This document shows positions 1 to 6,713 of a stretch of DNA of 16,372 bases, piece by piece. Source of the DNA: DASWRT01 sp036403035 (GTDB lineage Bacteria > Pseudomonadota > Alphaproteobacteria > ATCC43930 > CGMCC-115725). The notes below the pieces were generated by a model that did not search any database, was not told the origin of the DNA, and saw nothing but the letters and a program-made list of their open reading frames with translations. The translations under genes were made by a program, and so were the position numbers. Within the stretch, counting starts at the first letter, position 1, and each line of letters starts with the position of its first letter. The stretch lies in NCBI GenBank assembly GCA_036403035.1, contig DASWRT010000006.1, positions 1-16,372 of the forward strand, given 5' to 3'.

Positions 1-65
1 CTCGCCACTGAGCCGAGCGCCGCACGCGCTGAGGATGGGTGGCCCCAAACATTCTGTTTTTCCAT
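1..65 (-). CDS. possible 5' end of a gene leaving the window (partial)
   Basis: On the minus strand an ATG at 65-63 opens a frame of 21 codons (MEKQNVWGHPSS...) that is still open at the window edge. A TATAAT hexamer lies 8 nt upstream of the ATG on the same strand, but there is no clear Shine-Dalgarno sequence or convincing -35 box. The stretch is GC-rich while the DNA just upstream is AT-rich, which suits a gene start next to its promoter. It is too short to recognise and could be chance. Confidence 0.15.
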   Translation of the reverse strand, partial: MEKQNVWGHPSSARAALGSVA

Positions 66-547
66 GATAGTGATTATATCCAAAAGTGTGTAATTCAAAA
101 TCGATCAGTTCTCTTGATTAGTAGTCAATAAATTTTTGTTATAGTAAGGTAAGAAATCTTTACTTCGTGAAACTCGGCATATTCAGAGCTGCATATACGG
201 AAGTATCGGCGGTTAATGATTGATCCGACGGCTTTCGTGCCGACGGTCGATCGCTTCGGAAACGGCAAAAGGGCGGCGCGCGGGGTGGTGGCGGCGCCGT
301 CCCATGCGCCGCAGCTGAACAGATCTGTCAGGGGTGTGGGGTCGGCTATTTCCGGATCCGGCTCACCGGCATCGGCATGACGGCTCCGGCTTGGACACCG
401 AGATCCATTCCGAAGCCGCCGCCCGGCAGCGCGCCATGCATGCCGTTCCGGCGCGGTCGGTCATGTCCGCCGGACCCGAAGATCCGGCCCGTCCATGTTC
501 ACCGACCGCATCCGCCGGAAGCGGCGTCGAGATCGTCCGTCGCGGAG
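66..547. other. gene-poor left end with an AT-rich block
   Basis: No convincing gene is visible. Positions about 66-200 are strikingly AT-rich for this window, with TATATC, AATTC, AATAAATTTTTG and TATAGT stretches. Positions 200-547 return to high GC. The AT-rich block could be a promoter region or a remnant of transferred DNA. Weak -10-like hexamers occur on both strands (TATAAT near 76 on the minus strand, TATAGT at 140-145 on the plus strand), but none has a well-spaced -35. The downstream end of the FGE-like gene lies at 548 and no clear terminator hairpin with a T-run follows it. Confidence 0.5.
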
Positions 548-2134
548 CTACTGCAATTCCCGCACGAGGCGGAACCCGTTCGCGTAATAGCGCACGCCGG
601 CGTCGTACTTGAACCGCGCGGCGGCGTGCACGTAGTCGGAGTCCTGGTTGAACGCGCCGCCGCGCAGCACGCGCTCGCTGCAGCGATCCCTCGTCCAGGC
701 GGAGCCGTCGCTCGGCGCACCGTTATAGGACGCGGTCCAGCAATCGGCGACCCATTCGGCGGCGTTGCCGAGCATGTTGTAGAGCCCGAACGCGTTCGGC
801 GGGAAGGCGTCGGCCGGCGCGGTCTTCTTCCCGTCGAACTCGCTCCCGCATCCGGCGCAGTTGGCGCGGCCGCGGATCATATCCTCGCCCCACCAATAAG
901 CGGTCTTGCTGCCGGCCCGCGCGGCATACTCCCATTCCGCCTCGCTCGGCAGCCGGTATGCATGGCCGGACTTCCGGGACAGCCACCCGGCATAGTCCGC
1001 CGCGTCCTGCCAGCTCACGCCGGTGACCGGACGAGTCCCGCGTCCCCAGCCGCGGTCATCCGGGCGAAGCTTGCATCCGCCGTCTTCCACGCAGGCGTCC
1101 CATTCCGCGAACGTGACCTCGTACTTGCCGACACCGAATGAGTGGTGGATCGCGACGTGGTGCATCGGCCGCTCGGCTGCGGTGAGGTTTCGCGCACCCA
1201 TTTCGAAGCCGCCGGCCGGCACGACGACCATCTCGGGGCATAGCTCGCAGTCGCTGAACGTCGATCCGGGCCGGGTAGCGTCGGCAGCGTCGGCCGCACC
1301 GGATTTCGCGGCAGCAACGACGGAACGGGAGGTTCCCGCGACCGCCGCGACCGCCGGCGGCGGCGAGGCTTCGGTTGCGGCCGGAGCCGGCGGCTGCGTA
1401 GCCGGAGATGGCTGGGCGGCTGGAGACTGCTGGGCGACCGGAGACGGTTGGGCGTCGGTGGTCGCGCGGGCAAGTTGCTGCTGCGTCTGCTCAAGCTGCT
1501 GCTGCGCCTCGGCATAGGCGGCGCGCGCCTCCTGCGCATGCTCCTCGAACCAGGAGAATTCGCTCCGGCGATCGTCGATATCGTGTATGACCTGGGCCAT
1601 GTCGCGGCGCAGTTCAGCCTCCTGCTGACGAACGGCATCGAGCTTGGCGGCCGCATCCGTCAGCTCCTGCGTGCGGCTGGCGACCTGGGCGTCGAGGTCG
1701 TCGATCGTGGATTTCGCGGCGGCGGCTTGCGGCGCGATCTTGCCGGCCGCATCCTGCAATCCGGCCAGCTGCGCCTGCTGTTCCCCGACCTCACCCTTCA
1801 CCCGCGCCAGCGTCTGCTGCGCGAGCTGCAGTTCGGCCTGCGTGGACGCGAGGAGCTGGGCGACCTCGCTGCGATCGGCCATGGCCTGATTCAGGGCGGC
1901 CTGGGCGGCGTCGGCCTGCTGCTGCAGTTCTCCGGCGCGCGCCATGCTCTGCCGCTGCTGGCTCGTATCCTGTATCAGCCGCTGATTCTCGGCTTCGAGC
2001 CGCCCTTCCCGACCGCCCTCGATGACGAGGGCATACCATACGGAAATGGCCGCCAGCAGCCACCCGAGCACCGCGATCGCGATGAGAAGCATCGGACCGC
2101 GCCCTCTGACCTCGCTATGCACATCGATTGCCAT
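548..2134 (-). CDS. membrane-anchored coiled-coil protein with periplasmic FGE/SUMF1-like domain
   Basis: This 528-residue protein has four parts. A short cytoplasmic N-terminus leads into one membrane segment (about 14-38). A long Gln/Ala/Glu-rich coiled coil follows (about 42-225), then a Pro/Ala/Gln linker (about 228-290). The C-terminal formylglycine-generating-enzyme (FGE-sulfatase, SUMF1/EgtB/PvdO) domain spans 294-528. Visible family marks are DCELCPEMVVVPAGGFEMG (295-313), RLPSEAEWEYAARAG (394-408), NAFGLYNMLGNAAEWV (447-462), RVLRGGAFN (488-496) and a terminal GFRLVREL. True FGEs carry two cysteines about 6 and 11 residues after the Arg of RGG; here these positions are Gln497 and Val502, so sulfatase activation is unlikely. 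Arg residues before the membrane segment predict a periplasmic C-terminus. A strong GGGAGGG site sits just before the ATG. The multiheme cytochrome gene ends 45 nt upstream, suggesting one operon. Substrate and partner are unknown. Confidence 0.9.
   Translation of the reverse strand: MAIDVHSEVRGRGPMLLIAIAVLGWLLAAISVWYALVIEGGREGRLEAENQRLIQDTSQQRQSMARAGELQQQADAAQAALNQAMADRSEVAQLLASTQAELQLAQQTLARVKGEVGEQQAQLAGLQDAAGKIAPQAAAAKSTIDDLDAQVASRTQELTDAAAKLDAVRQQEAELRRDMAQVIHDIDDRRSEFSWFEEHAQEARAAYAEAQQQLEQTQQQLARATTDAQPSPVAQQSPAAQPSPATQPPAPAATEASPPPAVAAVAGTSRSVVAAAKSGAADAADATRPGSTFSDCELCPEMVVVPAGGFEMGARNLTAAERPMHHVAIHHSFGVGKYEVTFAEWDACVEDGGCKLRPDDRGWGRGTRPVTGVSWQDAADYAGWLSRKSGHAYRLPSEAEWEYAARAGSKTAYWWGEDMIRGRANCAGCGSEFDGKKTAPADAFPPNAFGLYNMLGNAAEWVADCWTASYNGAPSDGSAWTRDRCSERVLRGGAFNQDSDYVHAAARFKYDAGVRYYANGFRLVRELQ
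1401..1454 (-). repeat. three 18-nt tandem units inside the FGE-like gene linker
   Basis: Three adjacent 18-nt units (1401-1418, 1419-1436, 1437-1454) share the pattern gcYggagaYggYtgggcg with a few changes. On the coding strand they give hexapeptides of the form AQ(P/Q)SP(A/V), followed by a degenerate fourth unit, TQPPAP. The repeat lies wholly in the Pro/Ala/Gln linker between the coiled coil and the FGE fold, so unit gain or loss would change linker length in frame. Confidence 0.8.
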
Positions 2135-2179
2135 GGCGCCCTCCCAGTGGTTCGTCGCCCGGCCCGCCGGGCAGGCCGC

Positions 2180-3619
2180 TCAGCGCATCGCCAGAGGCAC
2201 GCGCTGCCTGAACTCGCGAAGCGCCGCGACGAATACGTCTGGCCTGAAGGCGCTCTCCCGCGCCGTCGCTTCCGTCATCTTCGCCAGCGCCGCCGCGGCG
2301 CTCCGGTTCTCGGCGTCGCTCGTCGCGCCGAGATCCTTCATGGCCTGCGAAAGCGCCGCGAGCGCCAGCGTGGCCTGTTCGGCGGCGGATTGTTCCGCGT
2401 ACTCGTTCCGCTCGATCCCGGCCGCGATCACCGCGGCGGCGAGCGCCCGCAGATCCTCGGCGCCGAACTGGCGGCGGGCGAACGCGTCGACCAGCTGCCC
2501 GCTCAGTTCCCGCAGCTTCGTCGCCTGCTTGAGGCTCGCATCGCGTCCCTCGTACACCGAGCGCTCCAGCCCCTGCCTCGCGTCCGCCAGCGCCTTGCCG
2601 AGCGGCGGGTCGACGCGGTCGGCAAGGAACTGCAGCATCAACGCATTCGCGTCGTTGAAGATCAGGACGCCCGGACCCAGCCGAGCCGACGAGGCGCGCG
2701 GCTCCCAGCGCGGCTGGCTCATCAGGTGATGGCAAGACGCGCAGTCGAAGAACACCAGCTCCGGGAACGGTCCGGGATGGTTCCGCTGCGGGTCGAGATA
2801 GGCGCGCATCAACTCGTCGAGTTGCAGCGCCTGTCCGATGGCCCAAGTCTGGATCCCGTTCGGCCGGCCTTTGCGCTGCACGTAGTCGTCATCGACGATA
2901 TAGTGGGCCGGCTGCTTGGCGGTGAAGGTGGCGAGTTCGAAGGGCATGCGCGGATGCCCGGCGCCCATGATGCGGTGGCTGGCGAACTTTCCCGCCTGGC
3001 TCCCGATGTGGCAGGAAAGGCAGAGCTTTGCACGGGCGACCGGCTCGTTCGTCGGATAGAGGCCGGCCTTGATGTTGTCCTCGTGGGTGCCGCCGGAGAT
3101 ATGGGTGCCGAGCCAGGGTGCGCCGCCGCCGTGGCAGGCGTCGCAACTGACGCCGCTGGCGAGATCGAACTGCCGTCCGCGCCGCCCCTCGGCAACGTTG
3201 TCGGCATGGCAGTTGAGGCACATCTCCGCCGTGCTCGCGTTCGACAGGCCGAGCTTCCGGGCGATCGCGACCGAACGCGGCGTGAGCAGCGCCTTGTAGG
3301 CCTGCGCGTGCTTGTCCTTCTCCGCCCAGACCTTCGCCTCGTTCTGCATCACGTTCGAGTTCCGGCTCGGCTCCGCCGCGCCGTGGCAGGTGCTGCCGCC
3401 GCAGGTCGTGACGCCGAGATGGACGGTATCGCCCTGCTGCGGCAGGGTCTGCGCGCCGACTCCCGTCGCCCCCCACAGCGCGACGGCTACCCCCAAGAGC
3501 GCCGCCCCGGCGATGCCGCATCGCCTGCGCCGCCATGTCGAACGGACGGGCGCGGCCGACCACGGCCGGGCCGCCGCACGTAAGACGGAACAGGCACGAA
3601 AACAGAGCCCAACAGACAC
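2180..3619 (-). CDS. periplasmic multiheme cytochrome c (cytochrome c554-like)
   Basis: The protein has 479 residues and is predicted to be exported. An N-terminal basic stretch with Arg-Arg-Arg-Arg and a hydrophobic segment ends near GVGAQ (residue 57). Four CXXCH haem-binding motifs lie at 134-138, 159-163, 200-204 and 293-297. A CX4CH motif (CGGSTCHG) at 73-79 probably binds a fifth haem. Family marks include the likely distal histidine in DKHAQAY (102-108), GVSCDACHGGG (156-166) and HRIMGAGHPRMPFEL (215-229). Residues after about 300 are a haem-free, mostly helical domain. Such proteins carry electrons in the periplasm; the redox partner is unknown. The start is GTG, supported by GGGGAGG about 8 nt upstream. 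It lies between a DUF4399 gene and an FGE-like gene on the same strand, all exported. Confidence 0.92.
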   Translation of the reverse strand: MSVGLCFRACSVLRAAARPWSAAPVRSTWRRRRCGIAGAALLGVAVALWGATGVGAQTLPQQGDTVHLGVTTCGGSTCHGAAEPSRNSNVMQNEAKVWAEKDKHAQAYKALLTPRSVAIARKLGLSNASTAEMCLNCHADNVAEGRRGRQFDLASGVSCDACHGGGAPWLGTHISGGTHEDNIKAGLYPTNEPVARAKLCLSCHIGSQAGKFASHRIMGAGHPRMPFELATFTAKQPAHYIVDDDYVQRKGRPNGIQTWAIGQALQLDELMRAYLDPQRNHPGPFPELVFFDCASCHHLMSQPRWEPRASSARLGPGVLIFNDANALMLQFLADRVDPPLGKALADARQGLERSVYEGRDASLKQATKLRELSGQLVDAFARRQFGAEDLRALAAAVIAAGIERNEYAEQSAAEQATLALAALSQAMKDLGATSDAENRSAAAALAKMTEATARESAFRPDVFVAALREFRQRVPLAMR

Positions 3620-3734
3620 GCGAGCGCCTCCCCTCGTCGTGTCCGGCGAAGCCGGATTACCCCCGAAATGTCCTTATAATTGCAATCATGCGATCAGGTT
3701 CGCGCCTGCGCAAGGGAGTTGCTCTCCCGCGCGC
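3620..3734 (-). promoter_or_regulatory. leader between DUF4399 gene and cytochrome gene
   Basis: This 115-nt gap holds two hairpins on the transcribed strand. One is at 3708-3732 (GCGC-GGGAG, loop AGCAA, CTCCC-TT-GCGC), just after the DUF4399 stop and terminator-like but without a T-run. The other is a compact TCCGGC-GAA-GCCGGA stem-loop at 3642-3656, inside the presumed 5' leader of the cytochrome mRNA. Between them is a short AT-rich stretch (TTGCAATTATAAGG on the minus strand) that could hold a -10 element. Whether the cytochrome has its own promoter or is read through from upstream cannot be decided from sequence. Confidence 0.4.
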
Positions 3735-4169
3735 CTACTGGCGAACGGTGATCGTTATCTTCTTCGACATGACCGGCGGGTTGTGCAGCCGGTGCTCCTC
3801 GTCGCCCATCACCAGTTGCAGGGTGTGCTTGCCGGGCGGCAGCTCGATCCGCGCCTCGGTCTGTCCGCCCCCGAAATGCAGGTGCTTCCTGTCGGCCGGA
3901 ATCGGCTCGTTCGGATCGACAGGCCCGTCGACATCGATCAGGAGATGATGGTGGCCGGTGTTCTCCTTTTTGACGCCGGCGGGAGCGACCCCCATGTTGC
4001 GCAAGCCGAACCGGCACCAGAACGGGCTTTTGACGACGTCACCGTTATTGGGCCAGACGATATAGAGATACGCGTCCTTGGCGGACGGATTCTGATCGGC
4101 ACGTGCCGTGCCCGCTGCCGCCGTCAGACCGACAAGAGTCATGCCGAAACAGAACAATCGCCGCCGCAT
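3735..4169 (-). CDS. secreted DUF4399-domain protein
   Basis: The protein has 144 residues with a clear Sec signal peptide (MRRRLFCFGM...TARA, cleavage likely after residue 24). The mature part matches the DUF4399 family in my recall of it. It has NNGDVVKSPFWCRFGLRNMGVAPAG-type text (41-65), a histidine cluster TGHHHLLID (71-79), HLHFGGGQTEA (96-106) and LPPGKHTLQLVMGD (110-123). The fold is probably a small beta-sandwich. The grouped histidines (73-75, 96, 98) look metal-capable, but that is inference. The ATG at 4169 is preferred over upstream ATGs because AAGGGAGG precedes it by about 7 nt and the signal peptide starts there. Function is not known. The neighbouring multiheme cytochrome on the same strand suggests a periplasmic redox or metal context. 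Confidence 0.88.
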   Translation of the reverse strand: MRRRLFCFGMTLVGLTAAAGTARADQNPSAKDAYLYIVWPNNGDVVKSPFWCRFGLRNMGVAPAGVKKENTGHHHLLIDVDGPVDPNEPIPADRKHLHFGGGQTEARIELPPGKHTLQLVMGDEEHRLHNPPVMSKKITITVRQ

Positions 4170-4459
4170 GCCTGTCCTCCCTTGCTGCCGTTCCCCCAAA
4201 TTCCGAAGGCGCCGGTCGGACGAGGCCTGACTGCGCTCGGCGGCCGATCGCCGCAAGGTGCTTGGATCGTCGGGCGGAGATCGCTCCGCCGCCGCCGTCG
4301 GGGGCGATCTCGCCGCAATGGCGCAAATCGCCGCCCGTCCTCCCGGCTGACGCTAAGAGAATACGACATCTGCGGCGGAACGCTGCAATATTCCTTTATG
4401 TCGTGCGGGACCGCCCCGTGCGCGGCCGGTCGGACCCGAACGGCCGGGCGCCGAGCCGG
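4170..4459. other. intergenic region between receiver-domain gene and DUF4399 gene
   Basis: These 290 nt hold no supported gene. The open frames crossing it on either strand have no recognisable protein features and are Arg/Pro-rich, as expected of non-coding frames in high-GC DNA. The region must carry the 3' end of the receiver gene's mRNA and probably the promoter of the DUF4399 gene. A modestly AT-richer patch lies at about 4350-4400. No clear promoter or terminator was identified. Confidence 0.5.
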
Positions 4460-4858
4460 TCAGGCGCGGAGCGCCGCTTCCAGTTCAGCGGCGAGCTGCG
4501 ACGGCCGGTACGGCTTGTTGAGCGTCGCGCCAAGCACGCCGACTTCGTCGAGGACGCTGGCGGAGTAGCCGGTCGTATACAGAACCTTGATCTCCGGGCA
4601 CATCGCCTTGGCACGGCGGGCCAGCGCATAGCCGCTAAGGCTGCCGGGCATCACGATATCGGTGAACAACAGGTCGACCGGCCCCTCCTTGTCCAGTATC
4701 GACAAAGCCTCCGTGCCGTCTTTTGCGCTTACAACCAAATATCCGAGATTCTCCAGCACCGAGACGGCGAGTTCTCGAACCCCCTCGTCGTCGTCGACCA
4801 CGAGTATCCTCGGCATGGATTGCTGCATACCTGCAATTTGCACTGACCCGGAGGACAT
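4460..4858 (-). CDS. stand-alone receiver-domain response regulator
   Basis: The protein is 132 residues if translated from the ATG at 4858, or 122 from the ATG at 4828. It is a single CheY-like receiver domain with no output domain. Visible residues are the acidic cluster DDD (22-24), phosphoacceptor Asp67 in LLFTDIVMPG, the switch Thr95 or Thr96 in YTTGYS, and Lys115 in LNKPYRPSQL. The TGYS...NKPYRPSQL ending resembles receivers at the C-terminus of alphaproteobacterial hybrid histidine kinases. It may therefore act as a phosphate shuttle or a protein-binding regulator. No kinase gene is adjacent, and the kinase at 9476-11389 lacks its own receiver. Neither candidate start has a strong ribosome binding site, so the start is uncertain. 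Confidence 0.9.
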   Translation of the reverse strand: MSSGSVQIAGMQQSMPRILVVDDDEGVRELAVSVLENLGYLVVSAKDGTEALSILDKEGPVDLLFTDIVMPGSLSGYALARRAKAMCPEIKVLYTTGYSASVLDEVGVLGATLNKPYRPSQLAAELEAALRA

Positions 4859-5133
4859 GTCTACTCGGAATTCGATCGGCAGATGTTGAGTTTTCCCGAA
4901 CGCCACAGGTCTTCCGGTTAGTTGCGCCAGGCACATTTGCGGCAGCAATTTATTGCAAGGATCGGTCCCTGGTGCCATCGCTCTTTGGGATGGCCTGCGG
5001 CACGACCTTTCGGCAGGACGGCTTGACCCTCCCGCCTCCGTCCGGCGGCATGCCCGGCGCCGCAACCGCGGCAGATACGCGGCAAGGCGGACCGCTCCGT
5101 CTCCGCAGCGGCGGCCGGGGCCGCCGCTCGGGG
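4859..5133. other. intergenic region upstream of the receiver-domain gene
   Basis: This 275-nt stretch has no supported gene. Its left half (about 4860-4960) is AT-richer and probably holds the receiver-gene promoter. It contains a small inverted repeat, GCAAT-TT-ATTGC, at 4945-4956. Its right half is GC-rich and contains the hairpin at 5107-5128. No clear -35/-10 pair was recognised. Confidence 0.4.
5107..5128 (-). terminator. strong GC hairpin after the 108-residue hypothetical gene
   Basis: A perfect 9-bp stem, AGCGGCGGC / GCCGCCGCT, with a 4-nt loop lies 5 nt beyond the stop codon of the gene at 5134-5460. There is no T-run after it, so it is not a classic intrinsic terminator. It could still end transcription with Rho or protect the 3' end. 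Confidence 0.4.
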
Positions 5134-5460
5134 TCAGTGCCGGGCGTCGGCGCCTGCGTCGGCGCGGACGAGCCGGAGCGTGTAGCCGAGATCGAGGAGG
5201 CGCTGCGCCGCATGCGCTGCCGCATCACGGGAGAGGCGGTCGACCGTGGCCTGTGTGGTCAGTCCGGAGCCGTGCGCGCGGTCGAGCCGCAACTCCTCCA
5301 GGAACGTCGCGAACCGGGTACGCAACGGCTCCTCCGGGAAGTCGGCCGGCTCGACGGTCGCAATCATCGCCAGCGCATCGCCAAGGCGTTCCTTGACCCG
5401 GCCCTCGCCGGTCGCCAGCACCTCGATCGCCTTGTTAAGCCTGTCGTGCGCCTGCGACAT
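5134..5460 (-). CDS. conserved-looking hypothetical protein, 108 residues
   Basis: I do not recognise a family. The protein is small, hydrophilic and predicted to be almost wholly helical, beginning MSQAHDRLNKAIEVLATGEGRV. It is rich in Arg, Asp, Glu, Leu and Ala, with no signal peptide, membrane segment or cysteine. The start is well supported by GGAG about 9 nt before the ATG. Codon use (strong G/C in third positions) matches its neighbours, so it is probably a real gene. It follows the secreted hypothetical gene at 5600-6109 on the same strand with a gap of 139 nt. The C-terminal half contains a short repeated RLV/LRLV pattern of no clear meaning. Confidence 0.75.
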   Translation of the reverse strand: MSQAHDRLNKAIEVLATGEGRVKERLGDALAMIATVEPADFPEEPLRTRFATFLEELRLDRAHGSGLTTQATVDRLSRDAAAHAAQRLLDLGYTLRLVRADAGADARH

Positions 5461-5599
5461 TCTCGTTCTCCAAGTCCGGTGATTGAAGGATGGCCGGAGG
5501 GGCCGGTGCGTCCGTCGGAGCCGAATGTTAGCCGGGCGGAGACGCGCGGCGAAGACGGCGCGGCGGCGGAAATTCTCTACTTTCGGGCGATCGGCGCGC

Positions 5600-6109
5600 T
5601 CAACGCTTCGGCGCCGCGGGCGAATTTTGCTGCTTCTGCTGCCGGAAGAGGTCGTTGATTCGGGCGATCGTCTCGTTGACCCGCATCGTCATGAGCTGCC
5701 GGGCGTCGTGCGCCAGGGCGAACGACTCGTCGGTGCAGTCGAGATCGCGGCCGCGTTTCATGCCGTTGTCGAAGCCGGTCGCGGCGATGTCCTTCAGCGA
5801 AACCTTCGTTCGCGCCTCTCGCTGGAGCGTCTGGCCGCTCTTCAGCAGGTTGTCCCGCATTTCGGCAACGACCTTCGGAGCTGTCTTGCAGCGCCGTTCC
5901 AGCTCGGCGGTAAGGCCGTACGCATCCGCCAATGTCTTGAAGTAGCCTGCAAGCTTGTCCTGTTCCGTCTCTATCGGCGTTTTGGCGCTCTCGGCCGCCA
6001 CTGCCGCGGGTGCGGGTGCGGCGCCCTGGCATGTCAGCGCGACGGCAGCGGCCACGGCGGCGAGGATCGGGCGGCAATGCCGGCGGACGGGAAGGATCGA
6101 ACGGTTCAT
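5600..6109 (-). CDS. secreted hypothetical protein, 169 residues
   Basis: The N-terminus (MNRSILPVRRHCRPILAAVA...) is a typical signal peptide with an Arg-rich start and a long Ala/Val core, probably cut near residues 35-41. The mature part is predicted to be helical and charged. It has two cysteines, in RRCKTAP and LDCTDES, that could form one periplasmic disulfide. The C-terminus is Gln/Asn/Pro-rich. I do not recognise a named family. The ATG at 6109 is chosen over the ATG at 6172 because CCGGAG lies 5 nt before it and the signal peptide begins there. The neighbouring plus-strand gene starts within about 62 nt, so the two may share a divergent promoter region. Confidence 0.78.
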   Translation of the reverse strand: MNRSILPVRRHCRPILAAVAAAVALTCQGAAPAPAAVAAESAKTPIETEQDKLAGYFKTLADAYGLTAELERRCKTAPKVVAEMRDNLLKSGQTLQREARTKVSLKDIAATGFDNGMKRGRDLDCTDESFALAHDARQLMTMRVNETIARINDLFRQQKQQNSPAAPKR

Positions 6110-6171
6110 GGCAACTCCGGCATAACAGAAGGGCGGGTTTTCCCCAAAAATCAGCGCCGAGGCAAGGTACA

Positions 6172-6567
6172 ATGAACGGAAGCCCCGCGTCGGGCCCGTC
6201 GGCGGGAGTTTTGCCGCAATCCGTCGTTGACGGCATCGGAACCGGCAGCCCTGTGGTGAAGTCCATGACCGACGTCGAACGCTATCCGCTGGCCGGCGGG
6301 CTTCGTGCCGAGCATGCGGACGCGCTCAGCCTGCCCTGCCTCGTCGTTACCACCGTCCCTGCGAGCGGTGCGCCGAGCGGGCACGCCAGCTTCGTCACGC
6401 ATTGCTGGCGGGAAGCCGACGGGCGGTTCGCCTGGCAGGATGTGTACCACGATGCGGCCGACCTCGCGGCGGCGCTCGACTGGGCGCGACGCTACGCCGA
6501 CGCGAACGGCATCGCGACGATCTACGCCGACGAGAATGCCGAGGGCGGCTTCCGAGCGATGCTCTGA
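6172..6567 (+). CDS. hypothetical protein, 131 residues (or 100 from a later ATG)
   Basis: I do not recognise a family. The C-terminal 100 residues look like a compact globular domain (MTDVERYPLAGG... through WREADGRFAWQDVYHD to DENAEGGFRAML), with aromatic and acidic residues spaced as in a real fold. The first 31 residues are Gly/Ser/Pro-rich and less convincing. The ATG at 6172 has GAGGCAAGG just upstream. The ATG at 6265 has only a weak site but coincides with the start of the folded part. There is no signal peptide, so the product is probably cytoplasmic. It is divergent from the secreted hypothetical gene to its left. Confidence 0.65.
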   Translation: MNGSPASGPSAGVLPQSVVDGIGTGSPVVKSMTDVERYPLAGGLRAEHADALSLPCLVVTTVPASGAPSGHASFVTHCWREADGRFAWQDVYHDAADLAAALDWARRYADANGIATIYADENAEGGFRAML

Positions 6568-6713
6568 TCCGGCCCGGCCCGCGGAGCCGTCGTCCATCCG
6601 CATTCGCGCCATAATTCGTCGCCATCGTTCCGCGCGATCATGCACCCGCGCAAAGCTCGTACCGCGTGTGCCGGCCGCGAGCCGACCGCTCTTCCTTTCC
6701 GGAGTCTCCCGAC

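Noticed and set aside
1401..1454. short tandem repeats as a possible CRISPR array
   Set aside because: The units are contiguous with no spacers and sit in frame in a protein linker.
1448..3583. 711-codon open frame on the plus strand
   Set aside because: It lies opposite the FGE-like and cytochrome genes. Its product is Arg/Leu/Pro-rich with no domain, as expected of an antisense frame in GC-rich coding DNA.
4859..5065. 69-residue N-terminal extension of the receiver protein
   Set aside because: The extension is Arg/Pro-rich with no fold, and receiver domains start just before the first strand, so a start at 4858 or 4828 is more likely.
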